From CAVQBJ01 sp963710725 (lineage in GTDB: Bacteria > Actinomycetota > Thermoleophilia > Solirubrobacterales > Solirubrobacteraceae), in the NCBI GenBank assembly GCA_963710725.1, contig CAVQBJ010000008.1:868001-932000 (forward strand): a stretch of 64,000 bases of DNA. Direction: 5' to 3'. A program made the position numbers and the translations under genes. This document shows, piece after piece, positions 24,470 to 32,823 of this stretch. The notes under the pieces are model-generated. The model had not been told where the DNA came from. It ran no database searches and saw only the letters and a program-made list of their open reading frames with translations. How positions within the stretch are numbered: position 1 is the stretch's first letter; the number at the start of each line of letters is the position of its first letter.

Positions 24470-25726
24470 CTACCCCGCCACTTCGACCGCGACCCCCCGC
24501 CGGTCCCTCCCGGCCCCCAGCCGGCGCAGCGCGAGCAGGCCGATCCCGGCCACGAGCAGGCAGGTCAGCCCCCCGAGACCGAGGCCGGCCCGGGCCCCGG
24601 CGGCGGCCATCACGAACCCCACGATCGGCCCGCCGATCGGCGTCGAGCCCTGGAAGGCGACGAACCAGAACGACATCACGCGCCCTCGCATCGAGGGCTC
24701 CGCGGTGAGCTGCAGCGTCGCGTTACCCGTCGACATGAAGGCGATGCTGCTCGCCCCGACGAGCGCGAGCGCCACGAGCTCGACGGCGAGCGTCGGCGCG
24801 GCCGCGGCGAACAGCAGCGTGGTCCCGAATGCGGCGGCCGCGAGCGTCAGGAAGCGCAGGCCGATGCGCCCGCGACCGGCGACGTACAGCCCGCCCATCA
24901 CCGCCCCGACGCCCATCGCCGCCGTCATGAAGCCGAAGCCGGCGGCGCCGAGGTGCAGGCCCTGCTTGGCCATCACCGGCAGCGAGACCTGGAATTCGTA
25001 GGCGAGCGTGCCGGCCAGCGCCATCATCAGCAGCGGGATCGCGAGGTCGGGCGTGCGCGCGATGTAGCGCATCCCCTGGCGCAGCTGGCCCCTGGCCCGG
25101 GGCGCCGGCGGGCTCGGCCTCAGCGCGCGCCGGTCGAGCAGCAGCAGCGACGTGACGACGGCAACGAAGCTCGCCGCGTTGACGAGGAAGCAGACGCCGG
25201 TCCCGACCGTCGCGATGAGGATGCCGGCCACGGCCGGTCCGATCGCGCGCGCGACGTTGACGAGCACCGAGTTGAGGCTGACCGCGTTCCGCAGGTGCTC
25301 GGGTCCGACCATCTCGAGGATGAACGACTGGCGGGCCGGATTCTCGAAGGCGTTATTGAGGCCGAGCAAGGCGGCGAGCACCGCGATCTCCCACACCCGC
25401 ACACTCCCCGCCACGGTCAGGACCCCGAGCACGAGCGCCTGCACGCCCATGAGGCTCTGCAGGCAGACCATCAGCCGGCGCTTGTCGACGCGGTCGGCGA
25501 TCACACCGCCGTAGGGGGCGAGGAGCAGCACCGGGAGGGTCTGCGCGGCCACGACGAGGCCGAGTGCGGTGCTCGAGTGCGTGAGCGTGAGCACGAGCCA
25601 CGACTGCGCCGTCATCTGCATCCAGGTGCCGACGAGCGAGATCGACTGCCCGGAGATGTAGCGCCGGTAGTTGGGCACCGCCAGCGCGGCGAACGTGACC
25701 CGACCCGCCTTCTCGACCCGCGTCAC
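24470..25726 (-). CDS. MFS exporter, enterobactin-exporter (EntS)-like
   Basis: 418 residues with about 12 hydrophobic segments. It opens with FAALAVPNYRRYISGQSISLVGTWMQ and has the TMS 2-3 loop GGVIADRVDKRRLMV, both typical of the MFS_3 (EntS/MefA-like) group. Such proteins export siderophores, macrolides or other small molecules. Its start overlaps the MarR stop by 4 nt, so the two are transcribed together and the regulator likely controls the pair. Confidence 0.88.
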   Translation of the reverse strand: MTRVEKAGRVTFAALAVPNYRRYISGQSISLVGTWMQMTAQSWLVLTLTHSSTALGLVVAAQTLPVLLLAPYGGVIADRVDKRRLMVCLQSLMGVQALVLGVLTVAGSVRVWEIAVLAALLGLNNAFENPARQSFILEMVGPEHLRNAVSLNSVLVNVARAIGPAVAGILIATVGTGVCFLVNAASFVAVVTSLLLLDRRALRPSPPAPRARGQLRQGMRYIARTPDLAIPLLMMALAGTLAYEFQVSLPVMAKQGLHLGAAGFGFMTAAMGVGAVMGGLYVAGRGRIGLRFLTLAAAAFGTTLLFAAAAPTLAVELVALALVGASSIAFMSTGNATLQLTAEPSMRGRVMSFWFVAFQGSTPIGGPIVGFVMAAAGARAGLGLGGLTCLLVAGIGLLALRRLGAGRDRRGVAVEVAG

Positions 25727-26166
25727 GCGCGCCGGTCCTTCAGGCGCTCGGCGAGCGCCTCGAGCACGGGCAGCGCCTCGTCGAGCGCGCGCCGCTCCTC
25801 GGGGCTCAGCTGCGCGAGCTGGACGTTGAGCACGTCGCGGCGCTCGTTCAGGATCCGCTCACGCAGGCGTCGGCCGGCCGCGGTGGCATCCACGACGGCC
25901 GCGCGCCGGTCGCCGGGGTCGGCCACGCGGCGCATGAGCCCCTGCTCGACGAGCTCGGCGATCGCGCGCGAGAGCATCGTCGGATTGAGGCCCTCGATCT
26001 CGGCGAGCTCGGACAGGCGCAGCGGACCCCTCCGGCTGACGGTGAACAGGACCGAGATGCGCGTCGGCGTCAGGCCGGCGCCGGCGAGCGTCGGGCGCAA
26101 CCGTCGCGCCAGTCTCCCGACCACGGCCCGCAGACGGACGGTGGTGTCGATGCCGGTCTGCGGCAA
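25723..26166 (-). CDS. MarR-family repressor
   Basis: 147 residues. The winged helix is seen in RISVLFTVSRRGPLRLSELA, then GLNPTMLSRAIAELVEQGLMRR and a wing with DPGDRRAAVVDATAAGR. The start is a TTG at 26166, preceded by AAAGGAGG (26171-26178). Upstream a 7+7 palindrome at 26198-26213 overlaps the probable -35 box, so autoregulation by operator occupancy is likely. It heads an operon with the EntS-like exporter. Confidence 0.87.
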   Translation of the reverse strand: MPQTGIDTTVRLRAVVGRLARRLRPTLAGAGLTPTRISVLFTVSRRGPLRLSELAEIEGLNPTMLSRAIAELVEQGLMRRVADPGDRRAAVVDATAAGRRLRERILNERRDVLNVQLAQLSPEERRALDEALPVLEALAERLKDRRA

Positions 26167-26197
26167 CGAGCCTCCTTTTCACAATAAAGGAAATACT

Positions 26198-26213
26198 TGC
26201 TTGCTGGCAAGCA
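26198..26213. promoter_or_regulatory. MarR operator / promoter
   Basis: TGCTTGC and GCAAGCA form a perfect palindrome with a 2-nt spacer. On the minus strand it includes TTGCCA as a -35, followed 17 nt later by TTATTG as a -10 in front of the marR-like gene. The area is notably AT-rich against the genome background. Confidence 0.6.
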
Positions 26214-26303
26214 TTTTAGCAGCCGCCGCCCGCGCCTCAGTCCTCCGTCGCTCCCAGTACGGCCACGAAGCGGTGTCGGAAGGCGTACCGATCGCTCACG
26301 ACG

Positions 26304-28544
26304 CTAGCTCGGCAGGTGGAAGGGCACGCTGGTAATCACGATTCCCTCGTCGTCGCGCAGCGCGTTGCGCAGCCGGACGGCGATGCGGCTGTGGAGCACC
26401 CGCTGCCAGGGGCGGTGCACGACGATCTCGGACACGACGAGCGTCAGCGTCACGTCGGGGCGCTGACGGTGCAGCGCCTCGATGTAGTTGGCGAGCGGCT
26501 CGAGCGTGGCGCGGTAGGGCGAGACGACGACCTCGAGGGGGACGTGGTCGCCCCAGGCCTCCCAATAGGTGTGGAAGCGCGCGGCCTCGTTGTCGCTCGG
26601 GCTGACGTGCAGCGCGAGCACCGGCACCCGCAGCGAGACCGCGTAGGCGAGGGCTCGCAGGGCGGCGAGGTCGAGCACGGCGATCGGCACGACGCAGAAG
26701 TGGCGCACCTCGTCCGGAGAGTCCTGCTCCTCGGGGGAGCGCGACACGGCGGGCATGCGCACGTACGACGGCGCGAAGGACCGCGTGACCAAGTCGTCGC
26801 GGTCGGGGTGCGGGGTGAGCGCCTCGCGCGCATGCTCGTAGTGGCGGTGGATGCGCCGGCAGACGATGACGATCGCGGGGACGAGCACGACGACGACCCA
26901 GGCGCCCTCGGTGAACTTGGTCAGCGCGGCGATGGCGACGACGACCGCCGACAGGCCCGAGCCGACCGCGTTCGTGACCAACGCGCCGCGCCAGCCCGCG
27001 TCGCGCGTGCGCCACCAGTGCGCGACCATGCCCGCCTGGGCGAGCGTGAAGGCGAGGAACACGCCGATCGCGAACAGCGGGATGAGCGGCTCGGTCTTCC
27101 CGCCGAAGGCGGCGTAGATGATCGCCGAGGCGACGGCGAGCAGCGCGATCCCGTTCGTGAAGGCGAGCCGGTCGCCCATGCGCAGGAAGGCGCGCGGCAC
27201 GTATCCATCGCGGGCCATGAAGAACAGCAGGCGGGGCAGTCCGTTGAACGCCGAGTTGGCCGCCACGAGCAGGATCAGCGCCGTGGCGACCTGCACGTAG
27301 GCGTACAGCACGCCGCCCCCGACGGTGGCGTGCGCGAGCTTGGACAGCACGGTCTGCGAGCCCCCGGGGACGATGCCGTCGAGGTAGGCGAGCACGACGA
27401 CGCCGACGAACATGAGGACGAGCAGGCTCATCATCCACGTGAGCGTGCGCCGCGCGTTCTGGGCCTCGGGCGGCTTGAACACCGGCACGGCGTTCGAGAT
27501 CACCTCGATGCCGGTCATCGCCGTCGCGCCCGAGGCGAACGCGCGCAGCACGAGGAGCGCGCCAAGGCCCTCGGTGGCCGGGGTGAAGTGCGGCGGAACC
27601 GCCTGGAAGCCGTGCCGCCCGGACTTGACGAGGCCGACGATGACGATGAGCGCGATCGCCGACACGAACAGGTACGTCGGCGCCGCGAACAGCGCGCCCG
27701 CGTCGCGGACCCCGCGCAGGTTCCCCGCGACGAGCAGCGCGATCACCAGCAGGCCGAGCGGCACGACCGCCGAGTCGAGCGAGGGGATCGCCGAGGTCAC
27801 CGCGGCGACGCCCGAGGCGGCCGAGACGGCGACGGTGAGGATGTAGTCGAGGATGAGCCCGGCGCCGGCCAGCAGGCCCCAGATCGGGCCGAGGCTGTCG
27901 CTCGCCACGATGTAGGAGCCACCGCCGTGCGGATAGGCGCGGATGACCTGGCGATAGCCGAGCCCGACGGCGATCATGAGCACGGTGAGGGCCCCGCCGA
28001 TCGGCAGCGAGAGCTTCAGCTCGGTGCTGCCGGCGAGGACGAGCACGGCGAGCATCGCCTCGGGGCCGTAGGCGACCGACGAGATCGCGTCCGGGGAGAG
28101 GACGGCGAGCGCGAGCAGCTTGCCCATCCGCTCCTGCGCGAGCGCCGTGCTGCGCAGCGCACGGCCGACGAAGAAGCGGCGCGCGTTGAACAGCGCGCGC
28201 CCGACCGCCGAATCGGGCACGGAGGCCTTCCGCGTGGCCTCGAGATCCTCGGGGTGGTCCGGGCGGACCGCCGCGATCTCGACGAAGCGTCCCGACGCGC
28301 CGACCTCCTCGAAGCGCAGGGCGCGGTCGACCGGCAGCGCCTCCTCCCAGCGCTCGCGATCCGGGATGCAGCCCGCCCAGGACTGGCCGACCCGCTGCAG
28401 GGCCCGCAGCTGACGCGTGTCGAGCGCGGGCAGTAACGCGGTCGGCCCGACCGAGGCGTCGGGCGGGCCTGACGGCGGTCGCTCTCGCGCGCCGTTACCG
28501 GCGGCTCCGTCTGGTGACGGCGTCGGGTTGTCCGTGTCGGTCAC
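26304..28544 (-). CDS. KimA-like APC-superfamily permease with USP-like tail
   Basis: 746 residues from a GTG at 28544. After an ~135-residue N-terminal extension there are about 12 membrane helices. The signature LSPDAISSVAYGPEAML and YRQVIRAYPHGGGSYIVASDSLG are characteristic of the KimA (YdaO) potassium/proton symporter group. The last ~170 residues are soluble, with strands such as VPIAVLDLAALRALAYAVSL typical of the C-terminal universal-stress-like domain. KimA proteins import potassium and are inhibited by cyclic di-AMP; the substrate here is inferred from family resemblance. No ydaO-type riboswitch was recognised upstream. Confidence 0.82.
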   Translation of the reverse strand: MTDTDNPTPSPDGAAGNGARERPPSGPPDASVGPTALLPALDTRQLRALQRVGQSWAGCIPDRERWEEALPVDRALRFEEVGASGRFVEIAAVRPDHPEDLEATRKASVPDSAVGRALFNARRFFVGRALRSTALAQERMGKLLALAVLSPDAISSVAYGPEAMLAVLVLAGSTELKLSLPIGGALTVLMIAVGLGYRQVIRAYPHGGGSYIVASDSLGPIWGLLAGAGLILDYILTVAVSAASGVAAVTSAIPSLDSAVVPLGLLVIALLVAGNLRGVRDAGALFAAPTYLFVSAIALIVIVGLVKSGRHGFQAVPPHFTPATEGLGALLVLRAFASGATAMTGIEVISNAVPVFKPPEAQNARRTLTWMMSLLVLMFVGVVVLAYLDGIVPGGSQTVLSKLAHATVGGGVLYAYVQVATALILLVAANSAFNGLPRLLFFMARDGYVPRAFLRMGDRLAFTNGIALLAVASAIIYAAFGGKTEPLIPLFAIGVFLAFTLAQAGMVAHWWRTRDAGWRGALVTNAVGSGLSAVVVAIAALTKFTEGAWVVVVLVPAIVIVCRRIHRHYEHAREALTPHPDRDDLVTRSFAPSYVRMPAVSRSPEEQDSPDEVRHFCVVPIAVLDLAALRALAYAVSLRVPVLALHVSPSDNEAARFHTYWEAWGDHVPLEVVVSPYRATLEPLANYIEALHRQRPDVTLTLVVSEIVVHRPWQRVLHSRIAVRLRNALRDDEGIVITSVPFHLPS

Positions 28545-28607
28545 AGCAGCCTGATGGGGCGCAGCCGGGAGGCGGCCCCATGCTAGCGGCGTGAGTCGCC
28601 GCCGCGC

Positions 28608-28640
28608 CGGTTCGCCGACCCGTGCCAGGCCGGCGAACCG
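28608..28640 (-). terminator. Hairpin between orphan gene and KimA-like gene
   Basis: CGGTTCGCCG (28608-28617) pairs perfectly with CGGCGAACCG (28631-28640) around a 13-nt loop. It follows the stop of the gene at 28705-29367 and precedes the permease on the same strand, so it may end the first transcript or attenuate the second. Confidence 0.5.
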
Positions 28641-28704
28641 CGCGTCCACTGCCTCCCTGCAGCGGATCAGCGGAGGGCGCCTCGTGCCCCTCCGCCCCCC
28701 CTTG

Positions 28705-29367
28705 CTACGGTCGGGCGGCCTCCTGCGTGGCCTGGCCGATCGCCGCGTCCCAGTCGATGACGATGTACTGATCGCCCTCGTCGGGCAGTCGCTTGGCCGG
28801 AAGCGTGCTGCCGGGATAGACGAGCGGGACGGCGTCGGCGGGCACGGGATTGCCGACCTGGACCTGGTAGGGCGGGCGTCCCTCGGCCATCACTGTGAGC
28901 ACGAACGCGTACATGTCGTTGCCGCTCTTCGAGCTGCGGGTCCCGAGCGGCTGCGACTGGACGATCACCGCGCGGCAGTCCTCACCGTGCTCGAGGACGT
29001 CGGCGGCCGAGCTGACGTTCGGATCGCTCGAGGCCATCGTCACCGTCGGCGGCGCCTCGTCGAGCGACAGCGCGATCTCGGAGTGATCGTCGGGGTTGAC
29101 GCGCACCGCCACCGTCACCTCCCCGCTCAGGAGCTGGGGCAGGACGGTCGCCAGGACCGCCTGGCGACAGCTCGCGGTGTAGCGCGGCACGTCGTCGAGC
29201 GTCACCTCGACGGTGAAGATGCATACGTGCGCCGGATTGAAGTCGGCGCCCGTGCTGACGCTCGTCTGCTTGACGCCGGTGATGATGCCCCGCCCCAGGA
29301 GCCCGTGTTCGAGCAGCGCCTTCGACGGCGAGCCGGTCAGGTTGCGCATCTTGCCGAACAGGCCCAT
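28705..29367 (-). CDS. Unknown protein with two tandem beta-rich domains
   Basis: 220 residues from the ATG at 29367, preceded by the ribosome site GAAGGAGAA. The chain begins MGLFGKMRNLTGSPSKALLE and then repeats one pattern twice: a GRGIITGVKQ / CRAVIVQSQP strand, a variable loop with Thr/Ser, a long FTVEV / FVLTV strand, a PRYTA / PPYQV turn, and a V-x-V-(N/D)-(P/W)-D close. The second unit ends YIVIDWDAAIG, the first AVRVNPDDHSEIALSLD. The domain is common in actinobacteria but I know no function. No signal peptide or membrane helix is seen. Confidence 0.75.
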   Translation of the reverse strand: MGLFGKMRNLTGSPSKALLEHGLLGRGIITGVKQTSVSTGADFNPAHVCIFTVEVTLDDVPRYTASCRQAVLATVLPQLLSGEVTVAVRVNPDDHSEIALSLDEAPPTVTMASSDPNVSSAADVLEHGEDCRAVIVQSQPLGTRSSKSGNDMYAFVLTVMAEGRPPYQVQVGNPVPADAVPLVYPGSTLPAKRLPDEGDQYIVIDWDAAIGQATQEAARP

Positions 29368-29467
29368 TGGGTTCTCCTTCTCTTCGTGATTCCCGGATGA
29401 GCCGAGTCTGCTCGCGGCGGCCCGCTTGCGCAGTGCCGGATCAGTCTCATCTTGCTGTCGGCCGCGG

Positions 29468-29762
29468 TCAGGCGACGCGGCGGCGCAGTTCCAGAACGCC
29501 GACGGTCCGGTAGCCGAGGCGCCGGCAGAGGGGCGCCGGCGTCGGAGGACTGCAGCGACGACGTTCGCGCGCCGCGGCCGCGTGCCTCGGTCAGCGCATC
29601 GCTGAGCAGCGCGCGGGCGTGACCGCGCCGCTGCGCGTCGGGGCGCGTGGCGACGTACTGAACCGAGCAATCATCCTCCACGTCCAGGAGCACCGCCGCC
29701 GCGACGATCCGCCCATCGGCATCGCGCCGCCAGCAGGACGCGGTCGTCCACCGGCGCCCAGT
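29468..29762 (-). pseudogene. GNAT acetyltransferase remnant
   Basis: Reading the minus strand from 29762 gives WRRDADGRIVAAAVLL, then YVATRPDAQRRGHARALL, the acetyl-CoA loop (Q/R-x-x-G-x-A form) of a GNAT enzyme. The frame is closed by a TAG just upstream (29763-29765), leaving no N-terminal half. The conserved C-terminal strand RRLGYRTVGVLELRRRVA occurs in a different frame after SSDAGAPL. So the gene is truncated and frameshifted. It occupies most of the 424-bp gap between its neighbours. Confidence 0.6.
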
Positions 29763-29791
29763 CTAGGAACGCCGAAGCCGGCCCCCCGCGC

Positions 29792-30496
29792 TCACGTCAC
29801 GAGCATGCCGCCCTCGACGATCAGGTCGTGCGCGTTGATGCCGGAGTTGCGAAGCAGGAACTCGGTGGCGTCGGCCACCTCGTCCATCGTCACGAGACGG
29901 CCGATCGGCGTTCGCGGGATGTGGGGGTGAGCCGGGACATCTCGCCACTTGGGGCTGTCGCCGACCACGCCGGGGTGGAGCGCGTTGATGCGATGCGGAG
30001 CGATCTCGATCGCCAGGGTCTTGATGAGGCCGCTCACCCCGCCGTTGAACGTTGTGACGACCGTCGATCCGGGGTACGGCCGATCCTTGGCGATACCACC
30101 GAACAGGACCACCGAGGCACCGTCGGTGAACGACGGGTGCAGCACCCGCACGACCTCGGCGTAGCCCACGAGCTTGACGGTGACCGACCTGACAGCCTGC
30201 GTGATGTCGAACTCGCGGAGGGTGTTCGCGGCCTGCTCGATGGCGGTGATGACGAGGTTGTCAACCGCGCCGATGCCCGCAAGGGCATCCGCGATCGTCT
30301 CGGGCTCGGCGAGATCGAGGGCCAGGCCCGTGACCCGGGAACCGATCTCTGTCGCCACCGCCTCGGCCCTCGCCGCGTCGCGGCTCGTGATCACCACCTC
30401 GTCGCCGCGATCCGCGAGACGTCCCGCGATCACGCGTCCAAGACCACTGCTCCCACCGACGATCACCGACCGGGCCATGCCGGCATTGTGCGCCAT
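29792..30496 (-). CDS. SDR-family protein lacking the catalytic Tyr-Lys pair
   Basis: 234 residues from the ATG at 30496 (an alternative ATG is at 30478). The Rossmann nucleotide motif is present, VIVGGSSGLGRVIAGRLADRG, as are LALDLAEPE and the late RINALHPGVV. The position of YxxxK reads VVTTFNGGVSGLIKTLAIE, where aligning on the shared GL-K-LAIE helix puts Val at the Tyr and Asn at the Lys. So classical dehydrogenase chemistry is unlikely; a binding or regulatory role is possible. Its start is only 19 bp from the divergent xthA start. Confidence 0.8.
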   Translation of the reverse strand: MAHNAGMARSVIVGGSSGLGRVIAGRLADRGDEVVITSRDAARAEAVATEIGSRVTGLALDLAEPETIADALAGIGAVDNLVITAIEQAANTLREFDITQAVRSVTVKLVGYAEVVRVLHPSFTDGASVVLFGGIAKDRPYPGSTVVTTFNGGVSGLIKTLAIEIAPHRINALHPGVVGDSPKWRDVPAHPHIPRTPIGRLVTMDEVADATEFLLRNSGINAHDLIVEGGMLVT

Positions 30497-30515
30497 AGCG
30501 CTACCTTCTGCGTCG

Positions 30516-31379
30516 ATGCGGGTCACGACCTGGAACGTCAACTCGGTCAAGCAACGCCTCCCGCGGCTCCTGCCGTGGCTCGACGAGCGCCGGCCGGACG
30601 TCGTCTGCCTGCAGGAGACCAAGCTCGCCGACGACGCCTTTCAGGAGCTCCTCGGCGACGAGCTCGCCGGCCGCGGCTATGCCGTCGCCGCCCACGGCGA
30701 GCCGGCGTGGAACGGAGTCGCGATCCTGTCCCGCTCGGGGTTGGAGGACGTTCTCGTGGGCCTTCCGGGAGCCCCCGGGTTCCCGCATCCAGAGGCGCGG
30801 GCGGTGTCGGCGACCTGCGGTGGTGTCCGCGTCACCTCGGTGTACGTGCCCAACGGCCGCGAGCCCGACTCCGACCACTACCGGTACAAGCTCGCCTGGC
30901 TGGCCTCGCTGCGCGAGACCGTGGCGGCCGGCCCGGAGGCGCAGATCGTCTGCGGGGACATGAACATCGCGCCGACCGACGAGGACGTCTTCGATCCCGG
31001 GGCCTACGTCGGCCACACCCACGTCACGCCGCCCGAGCGGGCCGCGCTGGCCGAGCTGGAGCAGCTCGGACTGCACGACGTCGTCCGCGACCGCTGGCCG
31101 ACCGAGCGGGTGTTCACCTATTGGGACTACCGGGCCGGGATGTTCCATCAGGACCTCGGCATGCGCATCGACCTCGTGCTCGCGTCGGGAGTCGTCGCCG
31201 AGCGCGTCAAGGCGGCCTGGGTCGACCGGCAGGCCCGCAAGGGAACCGGCCCGAGCGACCACGCGCCGGTGATCGTGGACCTCGACCAGGCGCCGGACGG
31301 CGACATCGGGCCGGTGGTGCCACCGCCCTCAGCGCCGGCCCGCGCGCGAGGCACAGCCAAGCTGCCGCAGTCGCGCTGA
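30516..31379 (+). CDS. xthA: Exodeoxyribonuclease III / AP endonuclease
   Basis: 287 residues with the exonuclease-endonuclease-phosphatase fold: TWNVNSVKQRLPRLL (Asn), VCLQETKL (metal-binding Glu), VYVPNGREPDS (Tyr), CGDMNIAPTDEDVFDP (Asp/Asn), and the final GPSDHAPVIVDL (catalytic Asp-His). It cuts DNA at abasic sites in base excision repair. The C-terminus has a ~25-residue Pro/Ala/Arg tail. It diverges from the SDR gene and converges on the LigD-polymerase gene, a second DNA repair function. Confidence 0.92.
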   Translation: MRVTTWNVNSVKQRLPRLLPWLDERRPDVVCLQETKLADDAFQELLGDELAGRGYAVAAHGEPAWNGVAILSRSGLEDVLVGLPGAPGFPHPEARAVSATCGGVRVTSVYVPNGREPDSDHYRYKLAWLASLRETVAAGPEAQIVCGDMNIAPTDEDVFDPGAYVGHTHVTPPERAALAELEQLGLHDVVRDRWPTERVFTYWDYRAGMFHQDLGMRIDLVLASGVVAERVKAAWVDRQARKGTGPSDHAPVIVDLDQAPDGDIGPVVPPPSAPARARGTAKLPQSR

Positions 31380-31393
31380 CCGCGCCGCGACGC

Positions 31394-32461
31394 TCAGCGG
31401 CCGGGACGGTCGCGATCGCGCGACGGCTGCACGCGCTTGGGCTCCCCGGGCATCTTGGGATAGTCGGGCGGGTAGGGCATGTCCCCCTCGCCGTCGCTCG
31501 CATCGTTCGCGTACAGGTCGAGCAGCGGCTGGAGCGAGTAGGCCACCTCATCGATCGCCGCATGTCGATCGCCCACCTCGGCAAACCGACTGGGCATCGT
31601 GGCCACGGTGAAGTCGTCGGGCTCCACCCCGCCGAGCTCCTCCCAGGCGAGCGGCGCCGACACGGGCGCGCCCGGCTTCGGCCGAACGCTGTAGGCCGAG
31701 GCGATCGTGCGGTCGCGGGCGTTCTGGTTGTAGTCGACGAAGATGCGCTCCCCGCGCTCCTCCTTCCACCACTTGGTCGTCACCTGTCCGGGCAGGCGGC
31801 GCTCCAGCTCGCGGCCGAAGGCGATGGCCGCGTGGCGAACGTCCGTGAACGTCCAGCGCGGCTCGATGCGCACGTAGATGTGGACGCCCCTTCCTCCAGA
31901 GGTCTTCGGGAACCCCGTGTAGCCAAGATCGTCCAGCAACACGCGCGCCTCGGCCGCGACCCGCACGGCGTCTTCGAAGTCGGTCCCGGGCTGCGGGTCC
32001 AGGTCGAGGCGCAGCTCGTCGGGATGGTCGACGTCCTCGCGGCGAACGGGCCATGGGTGGAAGGTGATCGTGCCCATCTGAGCCGCCCAGCCGACGACGG
32101 CGATCTCGGTCGGACACACCTCGTCGGCATGGCGACCCGACGGAAACTCGATCCGCGCGGTCTGCACGTAGTCCGGTGCCCCCTGCGGGACTCGCTTCTG
32201 AAAGAACGCGTCGCCGCCGCCTCTCTCGCGGGTCGACACCACGACATCCGGGTGCACGCCCTTCGTCCAGCGCTCGAGCGTCGTGGGCCGACGGGCGAGC
32301 GCCCGCATGATGCCGTCCCCGACCGCGAGGTAGTAGCGCACCACCTCGAGCTTCGTCACGGGATCCGTGCGCTCGGTGGCCGGGAAGATCACGCGATCGG
32401 GGTTCGAGACCCGCAGATCGCGCCCGCCGGCGTCAATGACGGTCGCCTCGGAGGCAGCCAT
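31394..32461 (-). CDS. Stand-alone LigD-type polymerase/primase domain
   Basis: 355 residues of the archaeo-eukaryotic primase fold found in LigD. Key blocks are SNPDRVIFP, the two-Asp metal site RLDLDPQPG, KTSGGRGVHIYVRI, and the late SVRPKPGAPVSAPLAWEEL. In bacterial end joining this domain adds ribonucleotides at broken ends with Ku and a ligase. Here it is encoded alone; no ku, ligase or phosphoesterase domain is present in the window, though they could be elsewhere. The ATG at 32461 is chosen because upstream in-frame sequence contains the small-peptide terminator. Confidence 0.88.
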   Translation of the reverse strand: MAASEATVIDAGGRDLRVSNPDRVIFPATERTDPVTKLEVVRYYLAVGDGIMRALARRPTTLERWTKGVHPDVVVSTRERGGGDAFFQKRVPQGAPDYVQTARIEFPSGRHADEVCPTEIAVVGWAAQMGTITFHPWPVRREDVDHPDELRLDLDPQPGTDFEDAVRVAAEARVLLDDLGYTGFPKTSGGRGVHIYVRIEPRWTFTDVRHAAIAFGRELERRLPGQVTTKWWKEERGERIFVDYNQNARDRTIASAYSVRPKPGAPVSAPLAWEELGGVEPDDFTVATMPSRFAEVGDRHAAIDEVAYSLQPLLDLYANDASDGEGDMPYPPDYPKMPGEPKRVQPSRDRDRPGR

Positions 32462-32575
32462 GCCCGGAAGTTCTACGCAATTTCGCTCGAGGCTGGCAGC
32501 CGGCGGCCGCGAGCTCGCGGGCGGCGGCGACGGCGCGCGCGGGGAGCGGGCCGCCGAGCAGCGCTTTGCGCGGCG

Positions 32576-32613
32576 CCGCGGTGCCACCGCCGCTCCGGCC
32601 GGTGGCACCGCGG
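32576..32613 (-). terminator. Terminator of the small secreted peptide gene
   Basis: A perfect 14-bp stem (CCGCGGTGCCACCG with CGGTGGCACCGCGG) and 10-nt loop start 10 nt beyond the stop of the 66-residue peptide on the minus strand. It separates that gene from the LigD-polymerase gene and supports the peptide being its own transcription unit. Confidence 0.75.
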
Positions 32614-32622
32614 GGCGACCCC

Positions 32623-32823
32623 CTAGAGGCAGCCGTACTCGTGGCAGGTGAGGAACCCGCCGATGAGTGGCGCCGGGGCCGCCGGCTTCGCCGCCCTGGG
32701 CGGGAGGGGCTGAGGATTGAGCGCGAGCGCCGCCGGCGCCGCCGCCGTCACCACGCAGACGCCGACCGCGGCCACCGCCGCGATCTTCGCCCTGACGCTG
32801 CCGGACATGTGAACTGCACGCAT
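32623..32823 (-). CDS. Small secreted peptide with LNPQPLPP motif
   Basis: 66 residues from the ATG at 32823, with AAGGAG at suitable distance upstream. Residues 11-35 form a signal peptide (AKIAAVAAVGVCVVTAAAPA then ALA). The mature part opens LNPQPLPPRAAKPAAP and ends with GGFLTCHEYGCL, giving a Cys pair four residues apart. The LNPQPLPP string recurs, as I recall, in small actinobacterial exported proteins of unknown role. The independent terminator and good ribosome site argue that this is a real gene. Confidence 0.7.
   Translation of the reverse strand: MRAVHMSGSVRAKIAAVAAVGVCVVTAAAPAALALNPQPLPPRAAKPAAPAPLIGGFLTCHEYGCL

Noticed and set aside
24215..28436. Two ~700-codon open frames on the plus strand
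   Set aside because: They lie opposite the MFS, MarR and KimA-like genes and encode Arg/His/Glu-rich sequence with no domain; shadows of the real genes.
28545..28704. ydaO (cyclic di-AMP) riboswitch before the KimA-like gene
   Set aside because: Searched by eye for the conserved blocks; only a simple hairpin is found. A covariance search would be decisive.
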